The notes under the pieces are model-generated. The model ran no database searches and was not told the origin of the DNA. It was given only the letters and a program-made list of their open reading frames with translations. Below, in pieces: positions 13,635-25,694 of a stretch of DNA of 64,000 nucleotides. Positions within the stretch are counted from its first letter, which is position 1, and each line of letters starts with the position of its first letter. Origin of the DNA: Polytrichum commune (taxonomy: Eukaryota; Streptophyta; Polytrichopsida; Polytrichales; Polytrichaceae); NCBI GenBank assembly GCA_950295325.1, contig OX485806.1, positions 4,402,001-4,466,000 on the forward strand. The letters are read 5' to 3'. The translations under genes and the position numbers were made by a program.

Positions 13635-14379
13635 TTGGACTAAAGTTAGATTGGCACAAATGGGTTAAATATTTGGAGATGATGGGAAGGTGACGAGCAT
13701 GCCTATGATGCTAAGTTTTCAATCTTAACAAAAATTGATTGTAATTCAAGATGACAAGGTGAAACTACTCGCAAAGGGACCAAGTCTTTTACTGAATCTC
13801 AATGATATGTTTCGCCATGTCCTCAATTTTATAGCCCATCAACAAAGTCAAATAATATATTGTAACTATGTTTACCTTTATTATGACACTAGTGTATTTA
13901 AGCCTAGTGACACAACATACAACGTATTTTGTCATATCCTTGTCATGGGACTCTTGTAGGCATCATGTAGTAGGTAGATTAATAGTGGGAAGCAAGCAAC
14001 ATGTCATGTTTGATTTTAGAGAGGACGTACTTGAAATATGTCCTTAAATATAAAGTGGTAGATTGGTGATATTATTTAAATAACAACTTGTGTTGATACA
14101 TAGAAAGACACATTTTGATTTAACATGACATCAAGACAATATGTACACATATTAAGTGTTTAAAAGCTCTTAGAAGTTTAAAAAATAAAGAGGTTCTTAA
14201 AGTTGAGTTTGTTAGAAATGGGTGTGTTGGTGAGGCCCTGCTTCATGGAGGCAACTTCTCTCACTTTCAATGGAGTTGGACATCTTGACTTACACTGTAT
14301 TCTTGAAAGGGAACTGGAGTAAATCTTGGCTCCATTTTGGTTGATAAATTTAGCAAGATTCTTAAGGTCCTTACATTTA

Positions 14380-15110
14380 CAGTCTAACCTCATTAATACG
14401 ACACTCGTTTACACAACACCCTCGACATTACGACATATATTTGCGTGACCAAACTTTTTAGTCCAAAACTTCCTCTTTTATACGACTACGACACTCGATA
14501 ATGCGACATTTAGAATCTCCATTTTGTCATATTAAGGAGGTAGTTAATGCTAAAATTCCTTTCATCTATGTTATGTACATCTAAAATACATCCATTTTCA
14601 CTTGGGAACTACGTGGGAACTTCACTTACCATTGGGAACTTAATGAGAATTAGGGTTACTAGTGTAGAATGGACATGGTTAGGGTTAGAGTGGCCTCCTG
14701 CCGAGTATGTTGCTAAACGTCATGCATCATTGTGGTTTAGTTTCTTATTAGAGGACTCTTTATATTTTGGTGTTAATGAAATTAATAGTTTTCAAAAGTT
14801 AATAGGGAATTTAGATAAGATGACAATTGCTAACTTGAGTAGGCAACACCCAAAATCTTTAGACTCTTATTTCAAAAGTTCTTGAGAATATTTGTATTTG
14901 TTTGGAGTTATAAGTTATTATTTCATACCATCTAGATTGCTTAAACTTGATATATACATATATATTTTAAGATTGTATTACTTATGTTTTCGTATTCTCT
15001 CGATAATACGACAACTTTACGCCATTTGTCATATCAATGAGAAGACGACACCTTGATAATACGACTTTTTTTGTGTTTCCCAAATGTGTCATACTAAAGA
15101 GGGAGAACAA
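14380..15110. mobile_element. pogo/Tigger-like DNA transposon remnant, ~731 bp
   Basis: The left end, CAGTCTAACCTCATTAATAC, has the CAGT...ACCTC...ATACGAC form typical of pogo/Tigger termini. The right end read inward (TTCTCCCTCTTTAGTATGAC) matches it imperfectly. TA lies outside both ends (14378-14379 and 15111-15112). GATAATACGAC/GCGAC motifs recur near both ends. Length implies an internally deleted copy. Confidence 0.6.
14547..14885 (+). CDS. Unrecognised 112-codon ORF inside the pogo-like element
   Basis: The ORF starts MLKFLSSMLCTSKIHPF and ends QHPKSLDSYFKSS. I see no DDE catalytic motif or helix-turn-helix. It may be a worn piece of the element's protein or chance; its placement wholly inside the element is the only reason to list it. 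Confidence 0.2.
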   Translation: MLKFLSSMLCTSKIHPFSLGNYVGTSLTIGNLMRIRVTSVEWTWLGLEWPPAEYVAKRHASLWFSFLLEDSLYFGVNEINSFQKLIGNLDKMTIANLSRQHPKSLDSYFKSS

Positions 15111-17491
15111 TACACCATATCGTATATAAGAGTATATTCAAACTTGCTCCAATCTCTGAGTTGGACCAAGGTTGACACTGTGTCTACAAAGAGAATAGCT
15201 CAGGACTTGGCCAAAGGTATTTTTACAAACATACACTTTATTCATTCCGGTGTCTACGGATGACCAGTGTTCTTCTTCTTATGTACTCAAACTTCAACTT
15301 CCTACCACTTATAGATTCTAATTGACAAAAAGAAGAAGATAGACTCGACGGCCTCCCTTCAAAAGCAATGAGCCTCATAATATGATCTACATTTAAAGGA
15401 AGTATATATTTGCAATACAAATGACAAGGTTGCCTTTAGGATCTGAGAAATAAAATATAACTTCATCAATATAATTGCACAATTATTGCTTAGTATGTAT
15501 GTACATTGATCCCACACTAACATAGCATGATTATGTGTCTTGTTCAAGAAATTCTTGCATTGCAAGCAAAGCCTTAAAGCCTGCAAGTTGTAGGTTGCAA
15601 TGAGATGCAGAGTCTTGGGATTAGTTCTCTACACTGGTATGTGCAACTACATTGCCTTAATTGCGAATAGGTTGCTTGTTTACTCATGCAAATTACCTTG
15701 TGTCAAAACCAAATTGCAAAAACTTATGAATTTAATCTATTTATTTATAGGTACATGCATTACAATAAAAATAATTCATTAGAGTTTATTACCGTGACAT
15801 TAGTTATTCAAAATAATATGTAACATCGAGTGGGACAACCTAACTGAACATTTCAATGTGTTAGCTACCCATAACATGCATTACCATGCATGGGAATTAG
15901 GGATTTAAATTGGATATTTAGGCTTTAGGGTTAGTATGAAAAGACAAATTGAAATATGATAAGTAATAACTTGAATGAATTAAAATCTAGTTTCAGAATA
16001 TGTATTATATCATTTGAATCAACTCAAAATAAACTAGCCCAACACAACAAAAAACTAGTCTTTTGATACAAGGTGCACTTTCCAATAACATTCATGCACT
16101 ATGTATTAGGGATTAGCTGGATTCGGAAACAACACCAGATTATGCACCAATGATTTATTTTTTAGTGTGGCTCTACATGGCCATAATACAAATCACAAAC
16201 ATTTTGACATGGTCCTAAAATAGAGGTGAAATGAAAAAACATAGAAGCCAACTTTCTATGTGACATCCATTATGGTAGCCAAATTTTGTAAAGCAAATGA
16301 CCTAATAAAGTCACAAAGACAAATTGTGCCCAGATTGTCTACTATGTCACATGTGACAGTGTCACACTTGCTACAAGGAAATAAGAAGGGCACAAAAACG
16401 CAAGTAGGCACGTTGAATAGGAGTCTTCATCCTGATACTACGGACATAGTTACATTACAATGGCTGTGACGACAACATCATATATACAATATCGTAAATG
16501 TCCCAATCAAAATTTCAAATCAATTATTGTCAACGGAACTTCACTCCAAGCCCAAAGCTGTCCTATGATGAGGAGTGATCAAGCCACTGTGATCAGGACA
16601 ACACCACCATAGCTGGAGCGTGCTCATCAAGTCCTGCACTTATTCTAGGGCAATGCAAACAAAAGTCCACATGTGGACTCACAAACTACATGTTTTATGA
16701 ACGTATAACTATGATATGCAACATCGACTTGTCACTACTAAAAACTATGGCCAACGGATTAGCAGCAGCTTACACCTCACAAATGATCATAAGTCACACA
16801 TTATATAATTTACTTGTGCCTAAACTTCCACTATGCAGCATGTTTGTAGTTATTTTTTTAACATAGTTGATCACTTCACCTACTCCAAAACAATAGCAAC
16901 CCACAGTTAGTGGTCCTGCACCATGCAGCTGCAAGGTCTGATTATTTTGTTGATGTCCAGTTACACTCCTGTTGGCTTTGTTATGTCCGTCTCCCAGATG
17001 TTGGACGGTCTTCAAGCCCTTGCAATTCCTCCATGCGGTTGTTGCACAATATGTTGCTGTGGTATGCTCTAACCCATCAAAAACCTGTTCTAACTTTTTT
17101 TTTCTTTTCATGTCATGATCTCAACTCGATGTCAATCCTTGGTGCCCTCCAAAGACTACACGTCGAAAGCTGAAGTTGATTTAACCATGCCACCCGTCTT
17201 CAATGGGGCTAATCTTATCCTTCAATGACAAGAGTTACCTCAGCAATAAAAGAAAAAGAGATACACAGGACTTCACCTAGCAGTTGAATGAGTGTTACAT
17301 CATTCGATGCGGAAGACAGGCGCAACAGTTCCAGAAATCTTCCAAGCAATTCCTGGCCTGCAATTTTTTTTGCATTGGATGAGATTAGCTCCCTCAAGTA
17401 ATAAGGTTATCTGAACTGATGCTGAAACACGGGGTTCAATTCATAACCCTCACAAATGCTCCACAAGAGGAGCCCGTCTTGTGTGAGAATT
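15111..17491. other. 3' flank of the KH-RING gene; no gene recognised
   Basis: About 2.4 kb with only short ORFs. The part from about 16500 to 17491 is less AT-rich than the sequence to its left and probably includes the 3' UTR of the minus-strand KH-RING gene. Minus-strand ORFs at 16794-17111 and 17215-17397 show no domain. A possible LINE scrap lies near 15615-15700. Confidence 0.4.
15615..15700 (+). pseudogene. Short LINE scrap related to 55040-55130
   Basis: Plus-strand CACTGGTATGTGCAACTACA and the following ~60 nt resemble the minus-strand sequence just upstream of the LINE fragment at 54780-55024 (TACTGGTATGTGCAATTAGG). The match is imperfect and short. Confidence 0.35.
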
Positions 17492-20400
17492 TCAGACCGA
17501 TGCACCTGGAACCCAGTTCCACAAGTGGTAGCTGGACGCAGTGGTGTTGAGCTTGGGAAGAACAGTTTCTGGTGCAGGGATATGATGATTGCCTCGTGGG
17601 TGGAGGGCTACAATGGGTTCACGACACAAGGGGCAGGTCAGCAGGCCTCCCACACATGAGAAACAAAACAAATCGTGTCCGCATCCCTGCAAGGCCCACA
17701 CTTCCAATTCATCAGCTCTTAAGTCGAGTGCATTAACATCTTGTTTGACATGGCCTATGGGCAGAGGGAATAGCAATCTGAAGGGTGATTGACGTAGTGG
17801 TCAGGCTAAGCAATTTTGTTAACATTATCACCCTTGATTGATGACCTTGCCATGGCTTGACCACTATGTACAGTAATGCAGTAATGGACAAATATTACTC
17901 TGGCATCGGTTGTAGTAGGTTAGACGCCTCCTTCAGCCCATGGTGGGTCGTCTCGCATCCATTAACTAGCTCATAACACATATCATACAGGATATCTAAT
18001 GATGGGTCATGTCTGGGCGTATATAGGGCTTCCTATGACACCTACGCTTAGAAGAAAACTGTCACAACATGGTTCGCCTCAAGGTGGTCTATCTGCTAGA
18101 GCTCTTCTCTGGTCGGAGGTTGTGCATTTAGGACAATATACAGCTGTTGAGAACATTCAGATTAATTTCCACACTGAAATTTGAATGATCAAGTTGTAAT
18201 CATAGTGCAGATAATTATGTTTAAACAATCGAGGACCAAATCTTTTGTATATGAAAAATTAGGTAGCTGGAGTTTGGAACGTGTACCACAAGGTGGACGC
18301 TGGCCTGTTGCTCAAGGCAAACAACGCACAGGTTGTCATCCACATCCTCTTGCAAGGGAGCAACCTCATACAAACTGTAGTCTGGTGCATCTTGAGCCAT
18401 CCAGGCGAAATTGGATAAACTCTCCCGCAGAAAATCGCAACGAGAAACGTCAAATGGTGTGCAGGGTGTACTGTCCAAGAAAACACAGTGACTCCCAGCA
18501 TCTGATCTTTCATCCGGTGGTGAGATGGGGAGTGGCAAGCCACCGTCCCCGAAAATGCTAAACAAGCTGGAATCCAATTGGAATGCTGTTGTTTGTAGTT
18601 GCTGGCTGGCTCTGATTTCCGGGCTAGTCATGTCTGACCAAAGGCTGTGCTCATGGGTCTTCAGGTTGAGGTTCTGGTTATGGTGGTGAATGAGGCTGGG
18701 ATCCTTCTTGTTGTTAGTGTTGTTGTTCATGGAGCGATTGCGCTGGAGGATTCGCTGTTCAAGGCGCACTTGCTGAAGAGCTTGCTCCAAGGAAGCCACG
18801 GATTGTTGCAGCCCATGATCAATTAGTTCAAGCTCTGCTGCACAATCTTGGGTGTGGTCTATGTCAGGACTCTGCAATCGCATCACTTGTCTCTCCTGCA
18901 CACTCAATGTTCAGATGTTATCGGTCACTCCCAAGCACCCTTGATTAATCGATTAAGAATAGTAACCACAGTGACCCACTTGTGACATACCATATTGTGA
19001 TATATCTGGAGCTGAAATAATTGTGATATCAGACGAGGGAGTGACTTGCAATGCAAAAAAAATTAAATGGCTGTTCGTTATGCAAGAACCAATTTGTTTC
19101 ACCTGAGTTTGCCAGTCAAAGTAGCCATTGGACTGGCGGGTCAGACCGTGGTGGTTCTGTCCATGGCCATCCATTCCAGTGCCCCCTTTCAGAAGCTGCT
19201 CCTGTAGGCACATTAATCCACAGACCCTTATTTTAGAGATAGTCTCGCTCAGAGATAGCTTGAGGGCAGGATCGCACAGATCAATCTGCCAACAGTGTGG
19301 CTTACTGGGAGACACCAAAATGTAGTATTGGAATACTGACTTCATCCAAAGTTTTTGCCTTCCAGAGGCGACATGGCATGTGTTAATAAAATAAAATTAT
19401 TCTCATAAACAGAAAACAGGTGCCTCTCCACTTAATAATGTTCAGTAAAGCACTCATATTTGCATGAAAAGTTCTTGGCTGCTTGAAAATCCATATTTGC
19501 ATCACATAATGTCCAAACTTTTGCAAAAGTGTGTGTGTGTGTTTTGAGGAAAGGTTTTGCCACTAAAATATGGTATTGCATTACTGACTTTATCCAAGGA
19601 TTTTGCATTCTAGAGACGGCATGGAAGGGGTTAATGGACTAGTGTACCTGAGTGGTTTCAAGGACGGCTGCCTGAGGTTGCTTGTTGTTCTGGTGTGGGG
19701 AACCCTGCACTTGCGCTTGCTGTTGTTGTTGCTGCTGCTGTTGCTGCAAGTGTTGCAACCACAGGTGGTGTGGAGCATACGGCATCGCGGAAGAAACTGG
19801 GCTGGTGTTCATCTGAGCACCTCCATCCCCTGTTTTCGGAGGTTGCTCATTAGCATTGGCAAAAGCCTTCCGTGGAGGAGGCTGGTAATAGAATTCCACT
19901 CCGTTGATCACGTGCTCCCTCTGCACAAACTCCCCCCGGCGCTTGCACTCACAAAGATCCTTGTACTTTGCAACAGCTTGCTCTATCAAAGCCACAGCGG
20001 CATGCACTACTGATTTCTTGCCTTGGATACGAAATATCCGAATGGGGATGGAATCCAACCTGTAAGAAATTTCGATGAAGAAGCTGTCAATCATCAGTTG
20101 GCCAAAACAGGAAAACCTCTACAAACCCATCTACCATTCACAACTTCTTGCAAGTGTCGATGAGTTGGAGGTAATGGAAGTGACAAATACCGGCAAGAAT
20201 TCAGTCCATGACTGTCAATCACCAGTTGGCCATAAATAGAAACTTCTACAAAACCATCCCCATTCAAAACTTCTTGCACGTGTCGATAAGGTTGAGGATA
20301 TGGATGTGATGAATGGCGGCAAGATTCAGTCCATGACTGTCAATTATCTGTTGGCCATAAAGAGAACCCTCTACAAAGCCACAAACCATCCACAATTTCT

Positions 20401-22508
20401 TGCAAGTGTCTGAGTTTGAGGTAATGGAAGTGACGAATACCGGCAGTCCATGACTGTCAGTCATCACGTATCCATAAACAGAAAATCTCTACGCAACCAT
20501 CCCCCATTCAAAATTTCTTGCAAGGTTCGATGAGTTTGAGGAAATGGAAGTGACGAATACCGGCAGTCCATGACTGTCAATCATCAGTTGGCCATTAACA
20601 GGAAACACCATTCACACTTACTTGCAAGCGTCGATGAGTTTGAGGTAAAGGAAGTGATTCATACCGGCAAGATTCAGTCCATGACTGCACAATAGCGCCA
20701 GTGACCTGTCCAATCAACCTGGCACTGATACCTCTCGCACCAATTACAAACCCGGCTGCCAAGAGCGTCACTCGCATCAACGCTTGAGTCCCGGCGGCCT
20801 GGTAATCGGTGCTCACCACGCGGTGATCCTCAGAAGGCATTGTGGGTGCTCCTGCACTCTGGGCATCAGCTACAGCGCTGCCACTCCGAGGTCCCCGAGC
20901 AAGACGACGCCGGCTCTCGACCGCAGCTCGCATGCTCTGCTTTTGTTGCTGCTTTTGGGCCGTCGTTGATCCTTTTCCTGCCTGTTATGTTCACGTTCAC
21001 AAAGGAGGCTTACATAAAAATTTCAAGATGCCTGTCATCGTTTCTATGAACCTTGTAGAACGCGGTACAACACTGCATCACAATTTCAACAATGTGGAGA
21101 TTTGAGCAATATGGGTACCTGCAAGGGCCGGACAGCTACACCATTGTTGCTGGATGGTTCATTATGCTTGTGTTGATGCTTCGAAGGTTTACATGGTGTG
21201 ATGGGATGGTAATGATCGGCGTCCAAATGTTGCTGCTGCTCCACTCGTACATCAATGTTCTGAAGGTAGGCGAGAAGACAAATTATAAGCTTTCCCAGAA
21301 CAAACTACTCATTTTTAAAAAGTGCATGGAAATTGAATTCCAAAACATTGAGCTTCATGTCGGGATGCCCAGAAACCATTAGAATGTGAACATGCAACAC
21401 CCACAGTGATTCATACAGACATTCACATGGCTGGATTAGTCACCTCAACAATTAGCACTGCTGGCTGTGGATGCACTAACGGTACAGAAATTAGTGATCA
21501 GCAGCAGCAGCAAAGGTTTGGGTAGACTATCCAGCCTGCGTAACTGCTTCGACTCCTGGTAGAACGGAAATGGGGCAGTTACGTTACATAATTAGTAACT
21601 TCACCACAACTGCTTGAGAAAAATATTCTACCACGTTTTTTACCTCACCTGCATTTCTCTCTCATTCTATCAAGAACTCCGGGAAGTGGAGTGGACATAC
21701 ATCTGTATGGTCATTTCTCAAGCCAGTTGACATGAGATGTAAGTATAATAGCAATTTATGACTTCACTAGGTACTTACAGACATGCTGTATGGTTGAGCC
21801 CAGGGTTTTGTCACAATGGCTCTATGGGTTAATGGACTCAGAAAGGGCACTGCATTGCAGATCACGCCTTCAGGAATGGCACAAAATTATTCCCGTAGAA
21901 ACAAGATTTCACAAAAATGTGCTAGAAAATCTCATGCGCTCCGGGACAAGTCTAACCTATCAGCAAAGTGATGCTTTGAGGAATATACCGAGCCTTCTAC
22001 CCAGAGATCACCATTGATGTCAGCTGAGAGAAATGGGTTTGAAGGGCAATAACGGAGGTCAAGTCAAAACAAAGTTTGGGAGGGAGACTGACAAATTAGG
22101 CAATGAACAATTGCAGTCAAAACGGATGGTCGATCGGCACCACTTCCTGAGCTGTCACATGAATCTTTGATTCACCAAGCGGGTTTTCGGCTAAAAACAG
22201 CAAGAGAGAATCAATCTCCGAAAATGAGGACTCTGTAAACCCACACCCAACCCAACCCATCACACACAAGAACACAGACATACAGACAGACTCTCAAAAA
22301 TCTGTGTCAAGCACATACAATATCCCCTGAGATTTAGCCCTTGCACATGAGTACACAAACAATCATCCCTGCGGCAAACCCAGGAAGATTAATATGCTCG
22401 CAAACTGGATTCCAGTCACGGTCGATCTTCGGAGGCTCGACTTACCGCCGCTTCTAAGTCGTAACCTTGAAATGCGCCCTGACCACCTTGAATGCTCGCC
22501 AAGAACAT
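17492..22508 (-). CDS. KH-domain plus RING-finger protein (putative RNA-binding E3 ubiquitin ligase), 6 exons, 564 aa
   Basis: Hand-built model, exons in transcription order: 22508-22446, 20981-20665, 20059-19648, 19201-19103, 18895-18287, 17686-17492. Every junction is GT-AG, the phases agree, and the total is 1695 nt. A KH domain spans about residues 90-164, with the RNA-contacting GXXG loop as GARG at 102-105; it is split by intron 2. A glutamine run lies near 232-241 and a probable coiled coil at 318-350. A C3HC4 RING follows at 487-521 (CVVC, then CGH, C-x2-C, CPLC), split by intron 5. KH plus C-terminal RING is the arrangement of MEX-3/RKHD-type RNA-binding ubiquitin ligases; the RNA target and ligase activity here are inferred. 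No signal peptide is seen, so a cytosolic or nuclear location is likely. Least certain are the acceptor at 20982 (AACAG before GCAGG) and the tiny first exon, though its ATG, phase and GTAAGT donor fit well. A fallback start is the in-frame ATG at 20933 (527 aa). Confidence 0.82.
20060..20690 (-). repeat. Five-copy tandem array of an exon-end/intron segment inside intron 2 of the KH-RING gene
   Basis: The string CAGTCCATGACTG (plus strand) recurs at 20202, 20327, 20444, 20564 and 20675, spacings 125, 117, 120 and 111 bp. The copy at 20675 lies in the coding end of exon 2. The others lie in the intron and repeat the last ~13-20 nt of that exon, the donor junction and most of the adjacent intron. 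The last intronic copy stops about 30 nt before the true acceptor at 20060. Copies differ by small indels, so the expansion is not brand new. The whole intron is essentially this array. Confidence 0.9.
20982..22445 (-). other. Intron 1 of the KH-RING gene (no separate gene seen)
   Basis: About 1.46 kb between the short first coding exon (donor GGCG|GTAAGTCG) and the KH exon. Short ORFs on both strands show no recognisable domain and are treated as chance. The length fits a first intron; regulatory content cannot be judged by eye. Confidence 0.55.
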
Positions 22509-23000
22509 AGCCGATGGACAAAGGTCTACCTGCAAAAGCGATGGTTATGTATCCGAATCAGGTCCTGATGAGTCTGTGAAGTCTGTGTCAAATCTTCAGC
22601 AGCTGCTGTATGTGCAGAGTAAAGAAGAAGAATATGCTTGACATCCATGCATGCCATGGGTTTTTATTGCTGTCCTCTTCCCGCCATGTGATGCGAGAAT
22701 AGAATGCAATTTGTTGGTGGGATTCACCCCCTTTTCCCTGCCGGATTTCACTCCTCCGGTGTCTATAGGCTGATCATCTACCTTCCCTTCACTTACTTAG
22801 CCTCTGCTCACTCCCTCTACTCTACTTCCCATACCCTGTCATCCTTCTTGCATGTGTGGTTTTGTGAATTCATTAGCATAACCCTTCCACCATGGAAATT
22901 ACACCTGTCTGCAACGTGCCATGATTCGTAAGTTCATCGGTTGGGACGCTGACGCGATGGAAATCCACATGAATCAAAATAGAATGTCCCTCGGATCAAT
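22509..23000 (-). promoter_or_regulatory. 5' leader and probable promoter side of the KH-RING gene
   Basis: An acceptor-like TTTTGCAG (minus strand, AG at 22531-22530) lies 21 nt upstream of the proposed ATG. This suggests that a non-coding 5' exon lies further upstream and that the ATG exon begins at 22529. The minus-strand sequence upstream holds no long ORF in frame. No TATA box could be assigned with confidence. Confidence 0.35.
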
Positions 23001-24019
23001 CATCGAGCAACTTAACAAATGACGACCTTTTACCAAAATCAGCACAAATTGGATGAAAAGATTGGGTTTTCCTTGCCCCTGATTAGGCACAAAGCCGAAC
23101 CCTGCGTCTCCCGAATGCGAGAACTGATTGAGATCAATAAACACCAACAAACTGTGGGAATTTGTCACGATGCTTCCGACGAAACTGTTGACATTGTGAG
23201 ACCACCTGTAGTACCTATTGAAGTATTGATGGATTTTTCTAGACTACTATTTCATGTACTTTGTGTGAATGCACTCTACAAAGACTTCATAAGATTTTCC
23301 ACACTTTCAAAACATGCTTGAATTCATTCTTTATTATGTTATCCCTAGAACCTTAAACCCTCGTGCTAAGTTATGTAAGTATATAAGTAATGTGTGCCCG
23401 GCCTTGCGATCTGCACCATTGGGTGAAATCTTCATTCTCGACCGGCCTAAGATGTGGCCTACCGGTGACAAAGTACTTGCAAGCGGACACAATTCATCAC
23501 CTTCTTGGTCCACGTATGATTCCTAGCTCTAAGCTCATCATCATATCGACATCCCCCATATTGCCTTTTAATTCACCAGGGGTTCATGTAACTACAAACG
23601 CCCAAGCCCACATTGAAACGCACATTTATGTTGTCGTTATAATGGTTGCGTGGCCCAATTACTACACGAGTCCCAATTGCTATCGACGTAGCTTCACAAG
23701 GGAGCCCAACAAGTTTAGGAACTGCATAGGTATGTACTTGCTAGACTGCATTATCATATGATGATATGATATTTCAAAATTTAGGTATGCATTTGTTGTA
23801 AACAAGGTGAATTCTATACAAATTTTGACAAACCTTTTAACAATTGATATGATCAAGTGTTTAATGATTTTCTTTTACAAAATACAATCCTAAATTGATA
23901 CATTCTTTGATATGGCACACACTCGCTTTTGTTAATTGAAGTCAAAATTTGTCAACCTATTAATTCATATTGACGTTTTCATATTGTTCAATAATCAGGT
24001 TTGCATGAAGTTTATTTGT

Positions 24020-24290
24020 GTGTTCTTAGAGATTGAAATTGTACTCGAAAGTTGTATTGATATTGCATAACTCCAAACAATAAATGACATCAAATTATAC
24101 CAAAACTAAGGGACAAGGTAAGACACCGTTTCGGTATATAGTGTCACCTACTATTTGGAGTCATGTAGTGCTATATCATTTTGCTAAGAATGTAAGCTTT
24201 TACCAAGTAAAGTCATTCATGTTGTGTATTGTCCATACAACCTATTTAACTCATGTTGGTTACAAATGACATCTGTAGTCTTCATTGTTA
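24020..24290. repeat. Diverged remnants related to the fold-back MITE at 62235
   Basis: GTGTCACCTACTATTTGGAG at ~24143 onward tracks GTGTCACTTACTATATGGAT of the 62235 element for about 130 bp. The preceding stretch ATTGCATAACTCCAAACAAT (24062) resembles that element's other end. The two pieces appear to come from adjacent old copies; boundaries are uncertain. Confidence 0.45.
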
Positions 24291-25256
24291 TCGCCTTGTG
24301 TAATTTCAAAGAGTAATTGACACTAAACAACATAGATGGCGTAGTGGTAAGTTTGTTCTTACATACCAACCACTCTCCATACATTCTATGTAACAAACAA
24401 AGAAAACAAGATTGAGGATTATTATCGACCCAATTAACCTAAAATAAGGAGAATAGGAACATATAATGATAAAATTACCTCCACTTATGCAAATGAGAAG
24501 CCGCGGCTCATAATATTATGGAGCCACATTTGGGTCTCAATAACACATTCTACTATAGGTATTTACTTCACATCATGGGACTTGAAGAGGTAAAACGGTG
24601 GGTAAATGGTGGGTAAATGGTGATCATAATTATTAGGGGTTCAAGTTTTCAGCGATTTTTTTTTGGGGCTGGGTGGATCATCACGACAAGATTGGCATTG
24701 AATCACGTTGATATAATGACTCCCGATCCTCCCCCATCATTAGTTGGCAAAGCCCCTCTCTACACTACTTACTAGCTAGTAGTTCTCATATTAACTTACA
24801 TCCTCTCTTTCCGGTAAGTGTTGAGAAAACTAACTTACTACCTAGTGCATATACGGTTTCCTATATATTAGAGACTAGTATAATTCATGTGCATAAACAA
24901 AACCAAACATTTACATGGATTACTTACCACACTTGGGTATTCTCAAGCTTCCAAATGTCTTTAACTTGCTTAATGCTTGGCAATGAAATCCCGGGTGGGG
25001 GTGCACTTAGGTTGATGTGTAAGTGAATCTTCACATTGTATTTGGTGGGTATTGATTTTATACTTCTTTAAGCATACAATTATTCAATTTATATAGGCCC
25101 AACAATAAAGAAAGAAAGAAAAGGAACGTCCGTGTTTTTTACATAGACGTGTGAAGTTCGTTCACCAAATCTTATCCACATCCGCAGGAGTATGGGGTTG
25201 GAGGTGGCTTAATGCCTATTTTCACAGGTGAATCATAACTTACTTTGTTATGTTAA

Positions 25257-25298
<42 letters not shown>
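25257..25298. repeat. (GT)n(TA)n microsatellite
   Basis: GT repeats run directly into a long perfect TA tract. Confidence 0.9.
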
Positions 25299-25301
<3 letters not shown>

Positions 25302-25694
25302 GGTGTGGTTTATGGGGGATGGTTAACCGAGGGGAATCGGGGCTTGTTGCATTTCAAGTTTTCATTTGTTTAGTATGATATGTGTAATGTAACTGATAGA
25401 AATTCTAGAAAAGTTTCCATTAATTTGTGGATTTTGTTGGTTGGGAGTATGAGTTTTGTGAGCTTTTGTATAGTGGGCGTATGGATGGAGTCTCTAATGC
25501 ATGTGGTGATAATTATCATGGGTAGGTCCGTCCATCCTTGTTGGGTTAAGGCAATTCTCAGTGTGTCATACTTTTCTAATTTTTTTGTTGTAGCTTCTTG
25601 GGGGAATTTGTCATTGCAGTATGTGAATTCAAAGAATGGTATCTTAAGGTGGTGGGTTGGTGTTAGTGGGGGGTTTAGTCAGGTTGGGCACTTG

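Larger units (their letters stand above)
23001..25694. other. No gene seen
   Basis: Short ORFs at 23019-23321, 23390-23761 and 25380-25733 have no recognisable domain. The region includes MITE remnants (24020-24290) and a TA microsatellite. Confidence 0.4.

Noticed and set aside
17456-19345. Overlapping plus- and minus-strand ORFs across the KH-RING exons (for example 18181-18561 plus and 18543-18259 minus)
   Set aside because: They are other-frame shadows of the real exons, which carry the RING ligands and correct splice phases.
19603-20013. 136-codon plus-strand ORF with a Leu-rich run
   Set aside because: Antisense of the polyQ-encoding exon (CAG/CAA read in reverse gives Leu).
24340-24365. 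tRNA-like A box (TGGCGTAGTGG)
   Set aside because: No B box at the right distance, so neither a tRNA gene nor a clear SINE.
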